Below, one piece after another: positions 33,150 to 44,567 of a DNA stretch of 64,000 nt (its first letter is position 1; each line of letters opens with the position of its first letter). A model generated the notes under the pieces. The model did no database searches. It worked only from the letters and a program-made list of their open reading frames with translations, and was not told the origin of the DNA. Location of the stretch: the NCBI GenBank assembly GCA_022385805.1, contig MU277770.1, positions 10,671 through 74,670 on the forward strand. The letters are read 5' to 3'. The position numbers and the translations under genes were made by a program. Source of the DNA: Pilatotrama ljubarskyi. Lineage: Eukaryota > Basidiomycota > Agaricomycetes > Polyporales > Polyporaceae.

Positions 33150-34500
33150 ACGTCTATCACCGAAGTCTGCGAGTGCCCCAACATAATCGTGGCCCACGGC
33201 ATTCCTTGGTTCTGGATCGACGCTCCCTGCCTCGACCGGCGGAACAGCGTTGAGCTCCAGGAGTCCATCACCTTCATTCTTAGCTGGTACGCGTGTGCCA
33301 TCGTATGCTTTGCCCATCTGCTCGACGTCCCTCCTCGGACGAGATCAGAAGCGCTGGCTCAGCTTTCAGGAACAGCGTCCCTTCGAGGCGCGACCGGACG
33401 CTCCAGGAAGTCATCGCTCTCAGCCGTGTCGTCTCTGTTGCCGCCGACTGGACCGCGCTCGGCGCCAAGGAGAGCTCGCAGATCTCCTCCAGGAGATCAC
33501 TGGCATCGATGTGATGTCCTGACGCTTCACCATTGCCTCACAGAGGTCTGCGTCGCGCGCCGCCTCTCCTGGGCGTCTGAACGGAAAATCCGACGGGTAG
33601 AGGACGTCCCTCTTCAACATCCACATGCGCATCGAATACGGAGAAGGCAACAGAGCCTTCGAACGATTGCAGCAGCGGAACCTGAAGGAGCTCTGCGCCC
33701 ACGCGCTTTTCGCCCGGGGTGGTGTGCAGGACATGGACGTTCCCGTAACTCACTGTATTGTACACTGAAGCGTCCGAAACGCAAGATGGTCCTTATCCCG
33801 TGACTTCTCTGTTTGCGCAGTCCCCGGCAGTGTTCTCGGTTCTCGGGATTATCGTCCGTGACCCCCGAGTCCCAAGAGCATTCGAGCCACCGCGACGCGG
33901 ATATCAAGCGCCGCGACTGTAACCTGTGAAAGTCGAAGAGTTTTCATAGGTCTCCCGGATCCCCTCGGATGGCACGCTCACTATGCCATCCAGATTGCGG
34001 GGAATGCTTCTCGGCTCACTCTCAGCCGCAGGTCCTCCTCCGGCCTCTCCGACTCTGATGTCCTGCCGTTCACGTCTTCCTCCGGCAAAGCTGGTCGAAC
34101 ACTTCAGGAAGTGGTATTGGCTGCACGTTCGGTCCTCGCGAAGGGCGTTGGGTTTGTCGGTGTCCTTGCACGGCGACGATCCATGAGTTGTATCGGAACT
34201 AGCTGGTCGAGGACTCTTTTCCTGAGGAGGATGTGTACGTTGACTGGGCGCCCGGCTTCAGGCTTGCGCACCCTCCATCGACTCGTACTATGGCCCTCGT
34301 TGCGCGCATCGGTACGCTGTTTCGGTCTTGACGCGCTTCGGAGTGACAGGCATATACCTACGCGGGGGTCCAGATGCTATAGTCATGCCGCATAGCTCGT
34401 CGCATCCTCTTACATGTTCGACTGCTTCTCAGAAAGCCTGCTCTCTGTCGTCGCTTCGTATGCTTTGCTTGCGCCGGGTCCTTACTCTATGCACAGTCTG
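33150..34500 (+). pseudogene. Decayed HET-domain gene
   Basis: Pieces of a HET domain occur in order but in different frames: PWFWIDAPCLDRRNSVELQE then SWYACAIVCFAHLLDV (from 33207; compare WLWADTNCIDASNSAELSEA of the intact paralogue), then TLQEVIALSRVVSVAADW, ELADLLQEITGIDV, VARRLSWASERKIRRVED and NIHMRIEYGEGNRAFERLQQ (to about 33675). At least three frame changes and several stops separate them; the N-terminal SHVW motif is lost. The C-terminal half (about 33,700-34,500) is not recognisable beyond fragments such as VEHFRKWYW. It is a dead relative of the two intact HET genes downstream. Confidence 0.75.
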
Positions 34501-34801
34501 CACCTCTTCATGATCAGACTGTAAACACTGTGAAGCTCGCCCGTAACTTGCAGAGGATATCCCCTAGAATGGGCCTGCGAGTGATCTCAGGCGCCGTGAG
34601 ACTGAGTCCGACTTTCTCGGACTGCGGGGAGGCGTGGGAAAGTGAGCAATTAGAGGTAAACAGGGAACGGGGGCGAGTGGCGGTGGCTACGACCACCATC
34701 GACCTCGTCTTCGACCTCGACGACCACCTCCCCCGCCTCGACGACCACTTCCCCTCCTCCGCCGGCCCGCCTCCTCTTTCCGCTCCTTTGCTCTAGCAAT
34801 A
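34501..34801. other. Intergenic, promoter of the RRM gene
   Basis: About 300 bp upstream of the RRM gene with a C/T-rich, repeated gacgaccacc tract at 34706-34750 just before the start; no gene. Confidence 0.5.
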
Positions 34802-35782
34802 ATGGCCTCTCTGCTCGAACGCATCAGTCTCCCCCCGGGCAGCGCGCCCGCCGTCGGCCCCGTTCGTTCAAAGTCCAACCGTGCCGCAGCTTCCTCCGCT
34901 CCCTACGTTCGTCTCTTCCCCCGTATCCCCGCGTATCCCACTCACTCGACCTCCTCGTCAACAGAACCGAAACAAGCGGCCACCAAAGGCAGACGTGAAC
35001 GACACTTGGAAGCACGACATGTTCAACGCTGAGCCCCGCTCCCTCAGTGCACGCCTCACCAACGCGCCTGTTGCCCCTGCTCCCAAGCTCAACCTCGGCA
35101 TCGCCGACAAGGCTCTCCGTGAGGCCATTGGAGAGAAGGGAGGCCTTTCTATCAAGGGCGCGAGCTCGCGCGGGAACGTTGTCCAGGTCGCAGGTCTCGC
35201 AAAGGGCACAACTGCCGCCGACGTCGAGGTACGCCACTCCTCATCCCTGCTTTCTCACACTTCTCATTTTCAATCTCCTCTACTCTCCTCTCCAGGCCAT
35301 CTTCAAGCGATGCGGCGCCATCACATCTGCCGTCCTCCACTCCGCGAATCCCGAGCCCGTCGTCCGCCTCACCTACAAGAACGAGAAGGACGCGCAAGCG
35401 GCAGTCGCCAAATTCCACGGCCAGCCCGCAGACGGGCGTACCCTCGAGGTTAAGATCGTCGGTGGTGTCAACGCTACCCTTTCCGGTCGCATTGGCGCGG
35501 CGCTCGTCGAAGGCAGCGTTGACGTCCTCATGGGCGACGACGCCCCCAGCGGCGGCTCGTGAGTATCTCGCCCACCTTTGTTCGCCATAACGTGACAACT
35601 CATCCATCGATAGGAAATTGAGGTCGGACGAGATCTTGGGCAAGGATGCCCGCGCACACGTACTCGTCGCACCCCCAGGAGCAGACCCGAAGGATTATGT
35701 GCAGAGACCAACGCGGGGTCGCGGTGGCCGGCGTGGCCGTGGTCGGCGAGGCGGCGCGGCCAAGATGGACGTCGACCGGTGA
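34802..35782 (+). CDS. RRM RNA-binding protein, Aly/REF (Mlo3/Yra1)-like
   Basis: Four exons: 34802-34906, 34965-35228, 35296-35558, 35614-35782 (266 residues, frame closed). A basic N-terminal region is followed by one RRM (about 115-195): VVQVAGLAKGTTAADVEAIF with RNP2-like VQVAGL, and PVVRLTYKNEKDAQAAVAKF with RNP1-like VRLTY. The C terminus ends in an RGG-type basic tail (RPTRGRGGRRGRGRRGG) and MDVDR. Overall layout, basic flank-RRM-RGG, matches mRNA export adaptors of the Aly/REF family, which bridge spliced mRNA to Mex67/NXF1. It could also be another single-RRM factor. Confidence 0.8.
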
Positions 35783-37488
35783 ACGTCTACACCACCCTGT
35801 ATCGTCTCGTGGCCTACAGGAGCACGCTGCCTTCTGTTCCGCTGAGCAAGATGATCGGACTTCCTCTCCAGTCCCCCATTCTGCGTTCTATGTTTCACGT
35901 CTCAGCCTATGGTCCCTCCACGCTCCTCGTCTTACCGTATATGCTCCCACACGCCTAACTTGTGTCCCATCCCGCCATGCGCCCGATCCCCGCTCTTGTG
36001 TCATCGTCACTGTCGTCACCTGCTGTAGTCTTTTCTCCCCGTCTCTGGTCCCAATACTCGCTGGGCACCTACCGTCCGGCTTCTCTCGTCCTTTGCTCTC
36101 GTATCCTGTAGAATGCAAACGCACGCGTGCGCTGTGCCATCAGTGCAAGGTGCATTACCGCCCGACTCGCAAGATCTAAAGGTCCAGCGAGAGGCCATTT
36201 TAAGCGGTTGCCCTATGGGTTCCCTCGTACTCAGCCGCACGCCAACGACCATGCGGGACCGTCTGCAGCGGTGTCCGTGCTGAAGAACAGCATCATAAAG
36301 GAGGCACGCGAGCCTGTCGTCGAAACGTCGACGACCGTTGTCCCCGTCTCCCCCAACTTCATGCCAATGTCTTGGGACCGGCCAAGGCTTGTGCGAAGCT
36401 ATGGAGGAGTGACGCGATATCGATCGTGCACGGTCCATAAGAAGGAACGCACCTACATACCATCCGACCTTGACCCAGCGTTGCAACCTTCCTCCTCTGC
36501 GATCGACGCCGCGCCCTCAGGCCTCAGGCCTCAGCGCCCGCAGCTTGCAGCTCGCCGCTCGCGTCGTAGTGCATCACGGAAGGTATCTTCGTACTACCGA
36601 CGAAGTGCTCTTGTCCGGCAGATATCCTGTCATCACTTGCTAGTTCGGGGTCAAACGCAGCATCGGACGCAGCGCTCTCCCGTCACGCCGTGCATGCAGG
36701 GGACGGGCTTCGTTGGGAAGCGCGATTGCATAGGAGATCATATCGCAGAACGTTAGGCCTAGGGGTGACGTCGAGGGCAACTTTCTAGTACTACAGTACA
36801 GCACGACGACAGCCGTCGACGAAGGGCAGCCGGATGTCATGCACCCGTTGTATATGCATACAGTACCGAAGGCTTACTCGGCGAGCAAGGGCTGGCATGT
36901 GCCAGCCTATGAGACTGCCTCTGAACGAGCTTGTACAGGTGCAGCAGAAGTACGCACGGGGCACAGATGTAGTGGCACCATGCCATCACAAAGCTTACGG
37001 AGGGTCTCCTGGAAAGACCAATGCTTACGGAGCGGCTCCGAGCAGCTTCACGAGGCGACACAGGCGGCGGCCGTGGCCATACCCAACTCCAGTGGGAGCT
37101 ACTGTACCTTTTCACACTCTACATGTCGGCTGCCGCATGCTCCATGGACGCCCACAAGAAGGAAGCGACGCGCCTTTTAGCCATGTATACTGTCAGCTCG
37201 GAAGCCACTCTGCCACCCAAGAAAACCGAGCCTGTCGACCCGCACCAGAGCAACAAGCAACACCCCGCGGGGCAGACGCACGCTCAGAGTGCACTGTACA
37301 CGGAATATAATATTAGATAGGTATATAGAGACAGAGAGCGAGCCAGAAGAAGAGACAGAGAGACAGATCCGAGCAAGCATCCGACGAGGAGAGAAAGCAC
37401 GCAGGGGGAGGAAGATCAACGATATACACACGAACGAACGAACGACAGCCGCACGACGCCGAGCACCCCGCGCAGTGCACGGGCGCGC
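35783..37488. other. Intergenic, 1.7 kb, no supported gene
   Basis: Convergent 3' flanks of the RRM and noxR genes. A GA-rich simple stretch lies at 37,326-37,375. Frames present (for example at 36,127-36,756) show no recognisable domain. Confidence 0.5.
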
Positions 37489-40400
37489 CTACTCGTCCAT
37501 ACACCAGATCTCGAGCCGGCCCTCGGGTCGGCCCTTGGCGCTGTGGCGCGCGGTCTCGATCGCGAGCTCGTAGTCCATCTCGTCCCGGAGCGTGACCTTT
37601 CCGCCGTCCTCGTCCTTGAACTTCATGCCGAGCGCGCCGGGCACGACGCCGAACTTGCGCTGCACCATGTCCATGAACTCGTCGTACGGCGTCTCCGGCA
37701 GGAGCGCCATCCCGCGCACCTCTTCCCGATAGTGCAGCTGGACTCTGCCGGTCAGCGCGCCGCAAGACAGCACACACGAGCGCACGCACCTTGACGCGGA
37801 TCTTGACCATCTCAAAGATGTCCTCGTACTCCCCGCTGACGTACCCCTCCTCCTCCTCCTCGTACCCGCCATAAAAGCTGCTCCCGGTCCTCGAGGGCGC
37901 CCCGCGCCCCGTCGTGCCCCTCCGCGTCAGTTTCCGCCTCATGCTTCCTCCAGCACCGCTCATCACCGCGCTGGGCGCATAGCTGCTCGGCGGCGCGCTC
38001 GGACGGCCGCCGCGCCCCACGCCCTTGGCCCAGTTGGCGACGCGCACCTCCGGATTCGGCAGCGGCGGCAGCTCCGCCGCGTCCTCGCCTGTGTAGCCGT
38101 CCAGGTAGTCGTCGTAGAACTCCGTCATCCGTCCGCCTGCGCCTTGCGCGCCAGGGCCACCCGTCGGGCTCGGCCCCGTCGGCGAGCCGCCCTTGCGGAT
38201 GCTCAGCCCGCGCGTGGGGCCGTTCAGGCCGAGGGGGACGGGGGCGCCGCCGCGGCCCGCGCCTGCGGACGTTGCGCTGCGCGCGAGGCCCGGGCCCGTG
38301 GGACCGGTGGGCGAGGTCTTTGGCGGGGTCGAGGGTGGTCCGCCGGCGTTGGCTGCGCGGATGCGCTCCCGCGCGTCTGCGGGGACTGTGATGGTCGTCT
38401 TGGCACGCTGCAGGGCCGGGGACGGCTTCGGGTCGTCGCCGTTGGCGGGCTCTGCGGAGAGAAATCAGAATCATCTGCCATATCAGTCACCGCGCGCCGC
38501 ATCTGTCAGGTCCATCAAAGGAGACGGACGGGGCAAACAGTGCGCAGCGGCGACGAAGGAGAGACGGTACGTACTCGGAACACTTGCTGCGACCGTGACT
38601 GCGCGTTGGAGATTGGGGTTGGCGTTCGGGCCATCCTCGAGGAAGATGCCGGTGGGCGTGATGCCCTGCTTGAGACGGGCGACACCGGTGAATTCCGTGA
38701 ACAGGTCGTTGGTCGACTCGGCCGCAACGAGTTTCTGGAGAGTGAGATTGAGCGGTATCCGTGGTTCACGAAGAGGAGAGCACGTACCGCCTTGCCGAGA
38801 AAGTCGCGCGCTTTGGAGTTCTCGAGCTTCTTCTGCGCTGGACGGTACAGCACGCCCACAGGCTAGCAAGGCCACTCAGCACGATTTCTTTGGGGAGAAA
38901 ACGCAAACGACGCTCACGATACTGAACACGGTGTACCCCTCGCCACGGTCCTGGATGGCATCATCGATGACGCCGTGCTCCTCGGTCGCCTTCTCGCGGC
39001 GGGCGTCCTCCATGTCGGCCAGACCCTCCTGCATGTTGCCCATGTAGATCTGGGTGAGGCCACGGTTGAAGAGGACCTCGGCGGAGAAGAGCTTGAACTT
39101 GAGGCCGAGCTGCTCGTAGTTGATGAACTGGTTGCCGCGGAGGTAGAGGAGGGCGTTGGAGAAGTCGTTGTACGCGGCGTCGTACCGCGCGAGCAGGAAG
39201 TTCGACACGCCGCATTGGAAGTATCTGCGTGGGGGAGGAGGACGGTCAGTGCATCGTTCAGAAGATCAGAAACAGGCTTCAAAAGGCCTCCAGTCAGCTC
39301 GAGTACAGGACCGAGCCATTTCCGCGCTCCTCAACCAGCGAGCATTCGCTTGGCAGGCACCGCCCGCATCACGACGCACAAACATGAGTCCACAACTCCG
39401 TTCGTCGCACGGCGGCAGCAACGTCCCAGGGCATGTCTCGAGATCGCGGGAAAGTCTCGCCCGTGAACAGAAAATCCGGACGAGCACCCGGTGGGCGGCT
39501 GATGAAGGTGATGTCCCGCCAGGCCAAGGCAGTGCAGTGTCCGACGGGGAGATGGATGGCACTCCTGCTCGGCCGCGGACGCGTCTGCGCGGAGGCAATA
39601 GGGTCAGAGACGCCCGCCATGCCCGAGCGGGAGTCGGACTGCGGGAACAAGCGGGAAACACGTGGGGGCGGGGAGGCATCGGTATCCATGGGGAAGGGTC
39701 GTCGGGCACGGAAGATGGAGTGCACGTTGTGCAGCCGCTGGAGAGGCGCAACGCGGCGCGGTGTATATGGGCGCGGAGATCGCGGGTGGATGGGAGTGGG
39801 CGGAGCGGGCAGCAGACCCGCGCGGGAGTTCGCACGGGGTCGAAGAAGGTTGAATCGAGGGACGATAAGATGGGAAGGCGGGGCCGAGCGCGATCTTCTA
39901 TCTGAAGAGAGGACGACGGGTTGGGGTGTGATTCCCAGGGGACAGGACGGGGATGGGGCGTGTTGTCGCGCTGTGCTGGGAAATCCCAAGGAGGGCAGTT
40001 GGGGCAGAGAGAGGATTCATAGTGCTGGTCGACGGGCGACCGGTCGTCAAGCGGGGGTGGGAGCGGGTAAGGCGAGTTGGCGAGGAGGATGCCTGCGAGT
40101 GCGCAAGAAGTAGGGGCGGTGACAGAACGCTGACGGAGGAAGCGCAAGAGACTATCCGAGGGTGTTTGCTGAGGGAGACCCAAGGAGAGGGCGGAAAGGC
40201 ATAGCAAGGAATAACAGCGAAGGAGGAAGAGTGCAAGGACGCGGGGCAAGAGAAGGAAAGAGAGAGAGAAAGGAGACTTACGCGACAGCGAGATACTGGT
40301 CGAGCTCTGTTGCGGCGGTGAACTGCTCTACGGCGGCTTCGTGCTCGCCGAGGGTGGCATAGATGAGGCCGATGTTGGTGAGGATCTTTGAGGAGTCTGC

Positions 40401-40496
40401 GATCTGGGAGAAGAGCTCGAGGGACTTTTCAAAGTCTTCTGCATCGTAAGCCTGGAGAGCGGCAGCCCAGGTCTCGAGTTCGGCTTTGAGGGACAT
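37489..40496 (-). CDS. noxR: NADPH oxidase regulator NoxR (p67phox-like; TPR + PB1)
   Basis: Six exons: 40496-40282, 39224-38918, 38862-38788, 38734-38575, 38451-37790, 37737-37489 (555 residues, frame closed). N-terminal TPR repeats (MSLKAELETWAAALQAYDAE, SSKILTNIGLIYATLGEHEA, YFQCGVSNFLLARYDAAYND, LFNRGLTQIYMGNMQEGLAD; about 1-175), then the activation-domain-like FSIPVGVLYRPAQKKLEN, a Pro/Gly-rich middle, and a C-terminal PB1 domain (about 450-555; MKFKDEDGGKVTLRDEMDYE is its acidic OPCA-type motif). NoxR binds Rac-GTP through the TPRs and activates NoxA/NoxB to make superoxide at hyphal tips and in fruiting bodies. The first intron is 1,057 bp, about 20 times the local norm. Confidence 0.9.
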
Positions 40497-41396
40497 GTCC
40501 GGTAGGGTGTGGAGAGTGGGAGGAGGAGAGGGAGATTAGCGGGGGTGCTGAACTAGCGGGGAGGGATGTATATGAAGGCGTGTGGGGAGTCGTGAGTAGG
40601 ATGCGTGCCAGACGCGAGTGTGGGAGAGGGAAGGAAGGAAAGGAGGGGAGGAGGAAGGCAAAGGACACAAGACACCAGCAGAAGACAAAGTCGAGGGCAG
40701 CTGGGTGTGACTGCGCCGTGACTCGCCCTGTCCAGCCAATCACAGCCTCGTCCCCATCACAACCGCAGCTTGCCGGTGCGTCACTTGCCTGTTTTGGACA
40801 CTTTCCCACCCTCTCCTCCTCCCGGACGATCTGCGCGCCCTCCGTCTCCCTTCCCTCTCTCCTCCCACTTGCTCTTCTCTCGCGTGCCCACCTCTTGCTC
40901 TTTTCACAACTCGCCATTCCCCCCTTCGCACTTGACACACCAACCTCCCTCTTCGGACCCATTACCCCACCCTCCACGCGAACTCGGCCGTTCTTTGCGT
41001 GCCATACTGCGCACCACATATCAATAGCCCTCCTTTTCCACCCACCCATCCCTTACCGCACCTGCCCTCCGCACCCCATTCATCCTCGCCGTCCTCCCCG
41101 CGCATCCCTGGGAGTCTTCCTCTCGTCATATGACCCGCGCCAGCCCTCGCTCCCCGTCCCCGGACCGTCGGACGCTCTCTGGCCCACCTCCGCACACTCC
41201 CGCCTCGCTTCTCCTTCCCGAACTGCCCGAACACCCTACGGCCCAAGCACCCACGAGGCGGGCCCCCCGCACCCTTGTCGCGTCCCTCGCCAACTTCGTC
41301 CGCAGCGTATCCATCCCTCTGTCCGACCTCGCCGCAGCCAGGGGCTCGACGCTCACAGCTCATCGGGCATTTCGACGTCGGGCCCGGTATACTGAC
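40497..41396. other. Intergenic, upstream of noxR
   Basis: Contains the noxR promoter and, beyond it, a C/T-rich tract on the plus strand (about 40,800-41,120). No other gene recognised. Confidence 0.5.
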
Positions 41397-42274
41397 ATGG
41401 CACTCCGCGTCGTACTCCTGAGACGTGCCTGCTCCCCCCGGACTCCTATCGTCCTCTCTCGCTCACTCCACACACGCACTTCGTCCGCTCATGCAGGGAC
41501 CAGGTAGGTCTTTCTACCTTCCAGCCTTCATGTCGGTGCGTCGCATCGTATAGATATCATTCGCATCACTCCGCGTGCACCAAGTCGCCCAGTATGCAAT
41601 GTACAGCGGCGACTACCCATAAGCCGACGTGCATCTGGCACCTCCTAGGTCAGAGTCTTCTGCCAAGCCCGTCGCGCTATCAACCGCTACGCCTAATTTG
41701 CCTTCTCATGACCGTGCTTCGACTGCTCACAGTCCGTCCATCTCCTGCCCCGCCATACCCTCCGTGCGTCAGCACTTTCAACATATAAGCTGTGGCATGC
41801 CAACCGTTTCCGGGTGGCACACTTGCACGAGGATCAGGACGCCCTCGCCCGTCGCATTCTCCGTCTTCCGCGTCATCGCGACGGCCTCGTGCGTACCGTG
41901 TGCGTGCTGCTGTACCTCACCGGAGTCCTCTGCTCGCCAGCGTGCGCGCTTGCCTCCACCCTCAGCTCCTCACCCCACTGCCACTCAAGTACTCACGCTT
42001 TCGTGCGCTCAGTCCGTGACCGCTCCCAACCCATGTCTCCGCCGACAGCTGTCCCATGCGCCACAACTCGACGTTGGCACCTCGCATACCCGTCACCTCG
42101 TTGCGACGGCCTCGACATCAGCCGCCTGCACAGGCACAGCCTTTTCTACACAAGCAGGCTGCGCTGATGGCTGCAGAGGATGACTATGCAGACGGTCTGC
42201 GTGTAGCGTACAAGCCTAGCGGGCGTCTGTCATGCAGTGCTGACCCCAGCGCCCGTCGCTCCGGACACGAGTAG
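41397..42274 (+). CDS. Candidate mitochondrial protein, 3' end unresolved
   Basis: Three exons join in phase: 41397-41503, 41649-41731, 41773-41888. The first encodes an Arg-rich, acid-poor leader (MALRVVLLRRACSPRTPIVL then SRSLHTRTSS) that looks like a mitochondrial presequence; the third reads TYKLWHANRFRVAHLHEDQD then ALARRILRLPRHRDGL. A donor (GTGCGT) follows at 41889, but two alternative 3' frames remain possible, ending near 42183 or 42274 (the latter with AEDDYADGLRVAYKPSG). I do not recognise a family. The leader and consistent phases favour a real gene, but it could be decaying. Confidence 0.4.
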
Positions 42275-42424
42275 GCGCCAGCGGTCTACTCCCTGATGTA
42301 GGGACACAGACCTCGATCTCAACAGCAGAGACACTGTTCTAAGGCGATAGGTAAGAAGACGTCCGCCCTCTTCGCAGAGACGAACTATACAAGCGCAAGT
42401 GCGAGTCGACGTTCACGGGTCCAA

Positions 42425-43690
42425 TCACCATAGACCTCGTACCTTCGTGGCTGCCTGGACTCTGATCTCCAGCTTCTCCGCCTTAGCGAACTCACGGCGC
42501 TGCTCCTCCACGTCCCGCGCGACCCTCTCCTTTTCTTCACGCTCCGGGCGCCAGTCCACGTGCCCTTCCCACTGCAGCACGACGACCAGCACCCTCTTCA
42601 ACCCCCGGAACTTGTCCTCCTGACCAGCTCGTCGTCCACGCGGTCCAGCGTCGCCCAATCCACCGCCGTCGCGAGCCCCGCCCTACAATCGACTCGCATG
42701 TCGATCGTGATGCTCTCGAGGTGCTCCGCGGTGATGCCGTGTGCGAGGAGCGGCCCGAGGAGGGACCACGAGTCCTTAGACGTGCCGTACGCCTCCCGGA
42801 CCACCGTCAGGCTGCGTAGCGCGGTGTACGCCGCCATGCACTCCAGGAGGCCTGCGGAACTACCATGAGCGATCGCAATCGGAGACGGCACCTCGATGCC
42901 GCCGTCGAGGCACGCTCCGGAGCTCAAGGGCGTCGCTCACCTTCCTTTTCACGGAGGTGCCGGACGCGGGGCCCAAAGTTCCTCAGGATGCCCGTGCAGG
43001 GCGCGCCGTTGCTGTCCGGCGTGACCACGAGTCCGGTCAGCGACTCGGCAGCGGGCCCGCCTCCCAGCCATTCCGCCAAGCCCGTCGGGCCGTCGCTCTC
43101 CACGGACGGCTGTATCGACAGCCGCGAGAGCCGCCTCGCGGGTGGCCCAGCGCCGTCGTGAACAAGTAGGCAGGCAGACGAGCGTCGGCGACGCCCCGGA
43201 TCACTTCAAAGGAGGTCAGGGAGAGACTTGACAGGTTGGGGAGGGCGGATAGCAACACTTTGGGTTGAACCGGGTGGCGGAACCAGACGTCAGACAGCCT
43301 GAGCGTCGTGATTGAGGACATGGATGCCAGTGCGCGGAGAAAGGGCTCCCGAAAGAAGGAGCTATGGAGATCGATACAATGCACAGCGCTCAGTCTGGGG
43401 AACGACGTAGGATCGAGGAAGGGCACGAAATGGTGAGAGGAGAGGAGAGCGTGATTCGCTGGATCGTTCACAGGTGCGGAGATTCGCAGTTCGACGACGT
43501 GCTGCAGGTAGGGACGCATGTATGGCTGGTAGATCGCGCAGACGTGCAGGATCTTGAAGAGTTCCCGCCGGACTATGGGGAGGAGGGCGCGGCACACAAG
43601 GGCGAGCCTGCGCAGATCCTGCACGTCGCGCTCACTGGCAAGTGCGCTCACGACCGCATCGAACAGCTCAGGAGGGAGCGAGAGGAGCAT
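42425..43690 (-). pseudogene. F-box-like/leucine-rich protein gene, copy 1, frameshifted
   Basis: From ATG 43690 the frame reads MLLSLPPELFDAVVSALASE with LVCRALLPIVRRELFKIL, an F-box-like start, followed by LRR-like segments (LSAVHCIDLHSSFF, SSITTLRLSDVWFRHP, LPNLSSLSLTSFEVI). Compared with the tandem copy, a 5-nt insertion at about 43132-43136 breaks the frame after TTALGHPR; the correct frame then continues (LSRLSIQPSVESDGPTGL) to a GTGAGC donor. The next exon (LLECMAAYTALRSLTVVREA) has a second frameshift near 42,620 before EDKFRGLKRVLVVVLQWEGH. So at least two lesions. F-box proteins are SCF ubiquitin-ligase adaptors; mushrooms carry many rapidly evolving copies. Confidence 0.7.
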
Positions 43691-44567
43691 TGCTTCCTGT
43701 ATGCGTTTTGCAAGAAATCTATCAGCATCTGTACATCGTAGCCCAATCGCAAGCCTCAGAGTCTTCTCACCTCCAGGGCCTATGTTGCACGACTTGTTAC
43801 GCTACGACATGACTTTCGAGGTGTTTTGATGCAGAGATTTAGACACTGGGAGATCCTAGTACTGTAAGATGGACGTGCATTGAAGACTCAAACACAAGAA
43901 GGACTGGCAGTGTGTCTCAGTATCGGGATGATGTAAAACCGAGCACCGCATTCGCGCCCGGTACAGTACAAATAGTGTGAGCTGCCTTGTCGACCGAGTC
44001 CATCGGCACGCGAAGCCGAGGCACTCCAACGTCCTTCGGTCTACTAGCCAGTCCCTGTCCTAATCTACTTCCGGCGAGTGCCACTGACATCAACGTACGC
44101 TGCGGAATGTACGAGCTCTGCCCTCCGCGGATGTGCTCCAGGGCCCGAACATGAATGTGACAGCCTGGGACATGTACAACTTGACGCCAGGCGGATGTTC
44201 ATGATCAAGAGCTTCCGTCGTGCTCGCACGCCCGGGGTCGTCGGGGTTCGACTCGCGCCCGCCTTCGACGTAGCGCTGCGCATGCGTTCAAGTGAGACTC
44301 GACCGAATCCGTGGTGCGTGATGCTGTTCCAGTTAGCGGACGTGCGGAACAGCTCCAGCTGAGCTTGGAGCCCTACAGAGTCCTCGTGGCCCATCTGTAT
44401 CAAATACCCCACAGTTCCGGCTACCTGTCTATCGTGCAAGAGTTGTTGTATCCCATACGAAAAGCGTTTGCTACACGCATGCGCACGAGGAGAGGCGGTT
44501 TGTCGCACCAAGTTGTGGACCAACGGATCTGGTTCATTGCATGCCTTGTTCGGGGAGTATGAGCCGA
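43691..44567. other. Interval between the two F-box-like copies
   Basis: No supported gene. A 152-codon minus frame at 44065-44523 has no recognisable domain. Confidence 0.5.

Noticed and set aside
36127..36756. 209-codon plus-strand frame in the gap downstream of the RRM gene
   Set aside because: No domain, biased composition and no convincing splice context; GC-rich DNA often gives such frames.
39266..40249. 327-codon frame in the noxR intron as an independent gene
   Set aside because: Its opening codon is TTG, the sequence is low-complexity Pro/Arg/Ser, and the noxR junction closes the frame exactly. Reported only as an intron oddity.
44065..44523. 152-codon minus frame between the F-box-like copies
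   Set aside because: No recognisable domain, and it lies in an otherwise gene-free spacer.
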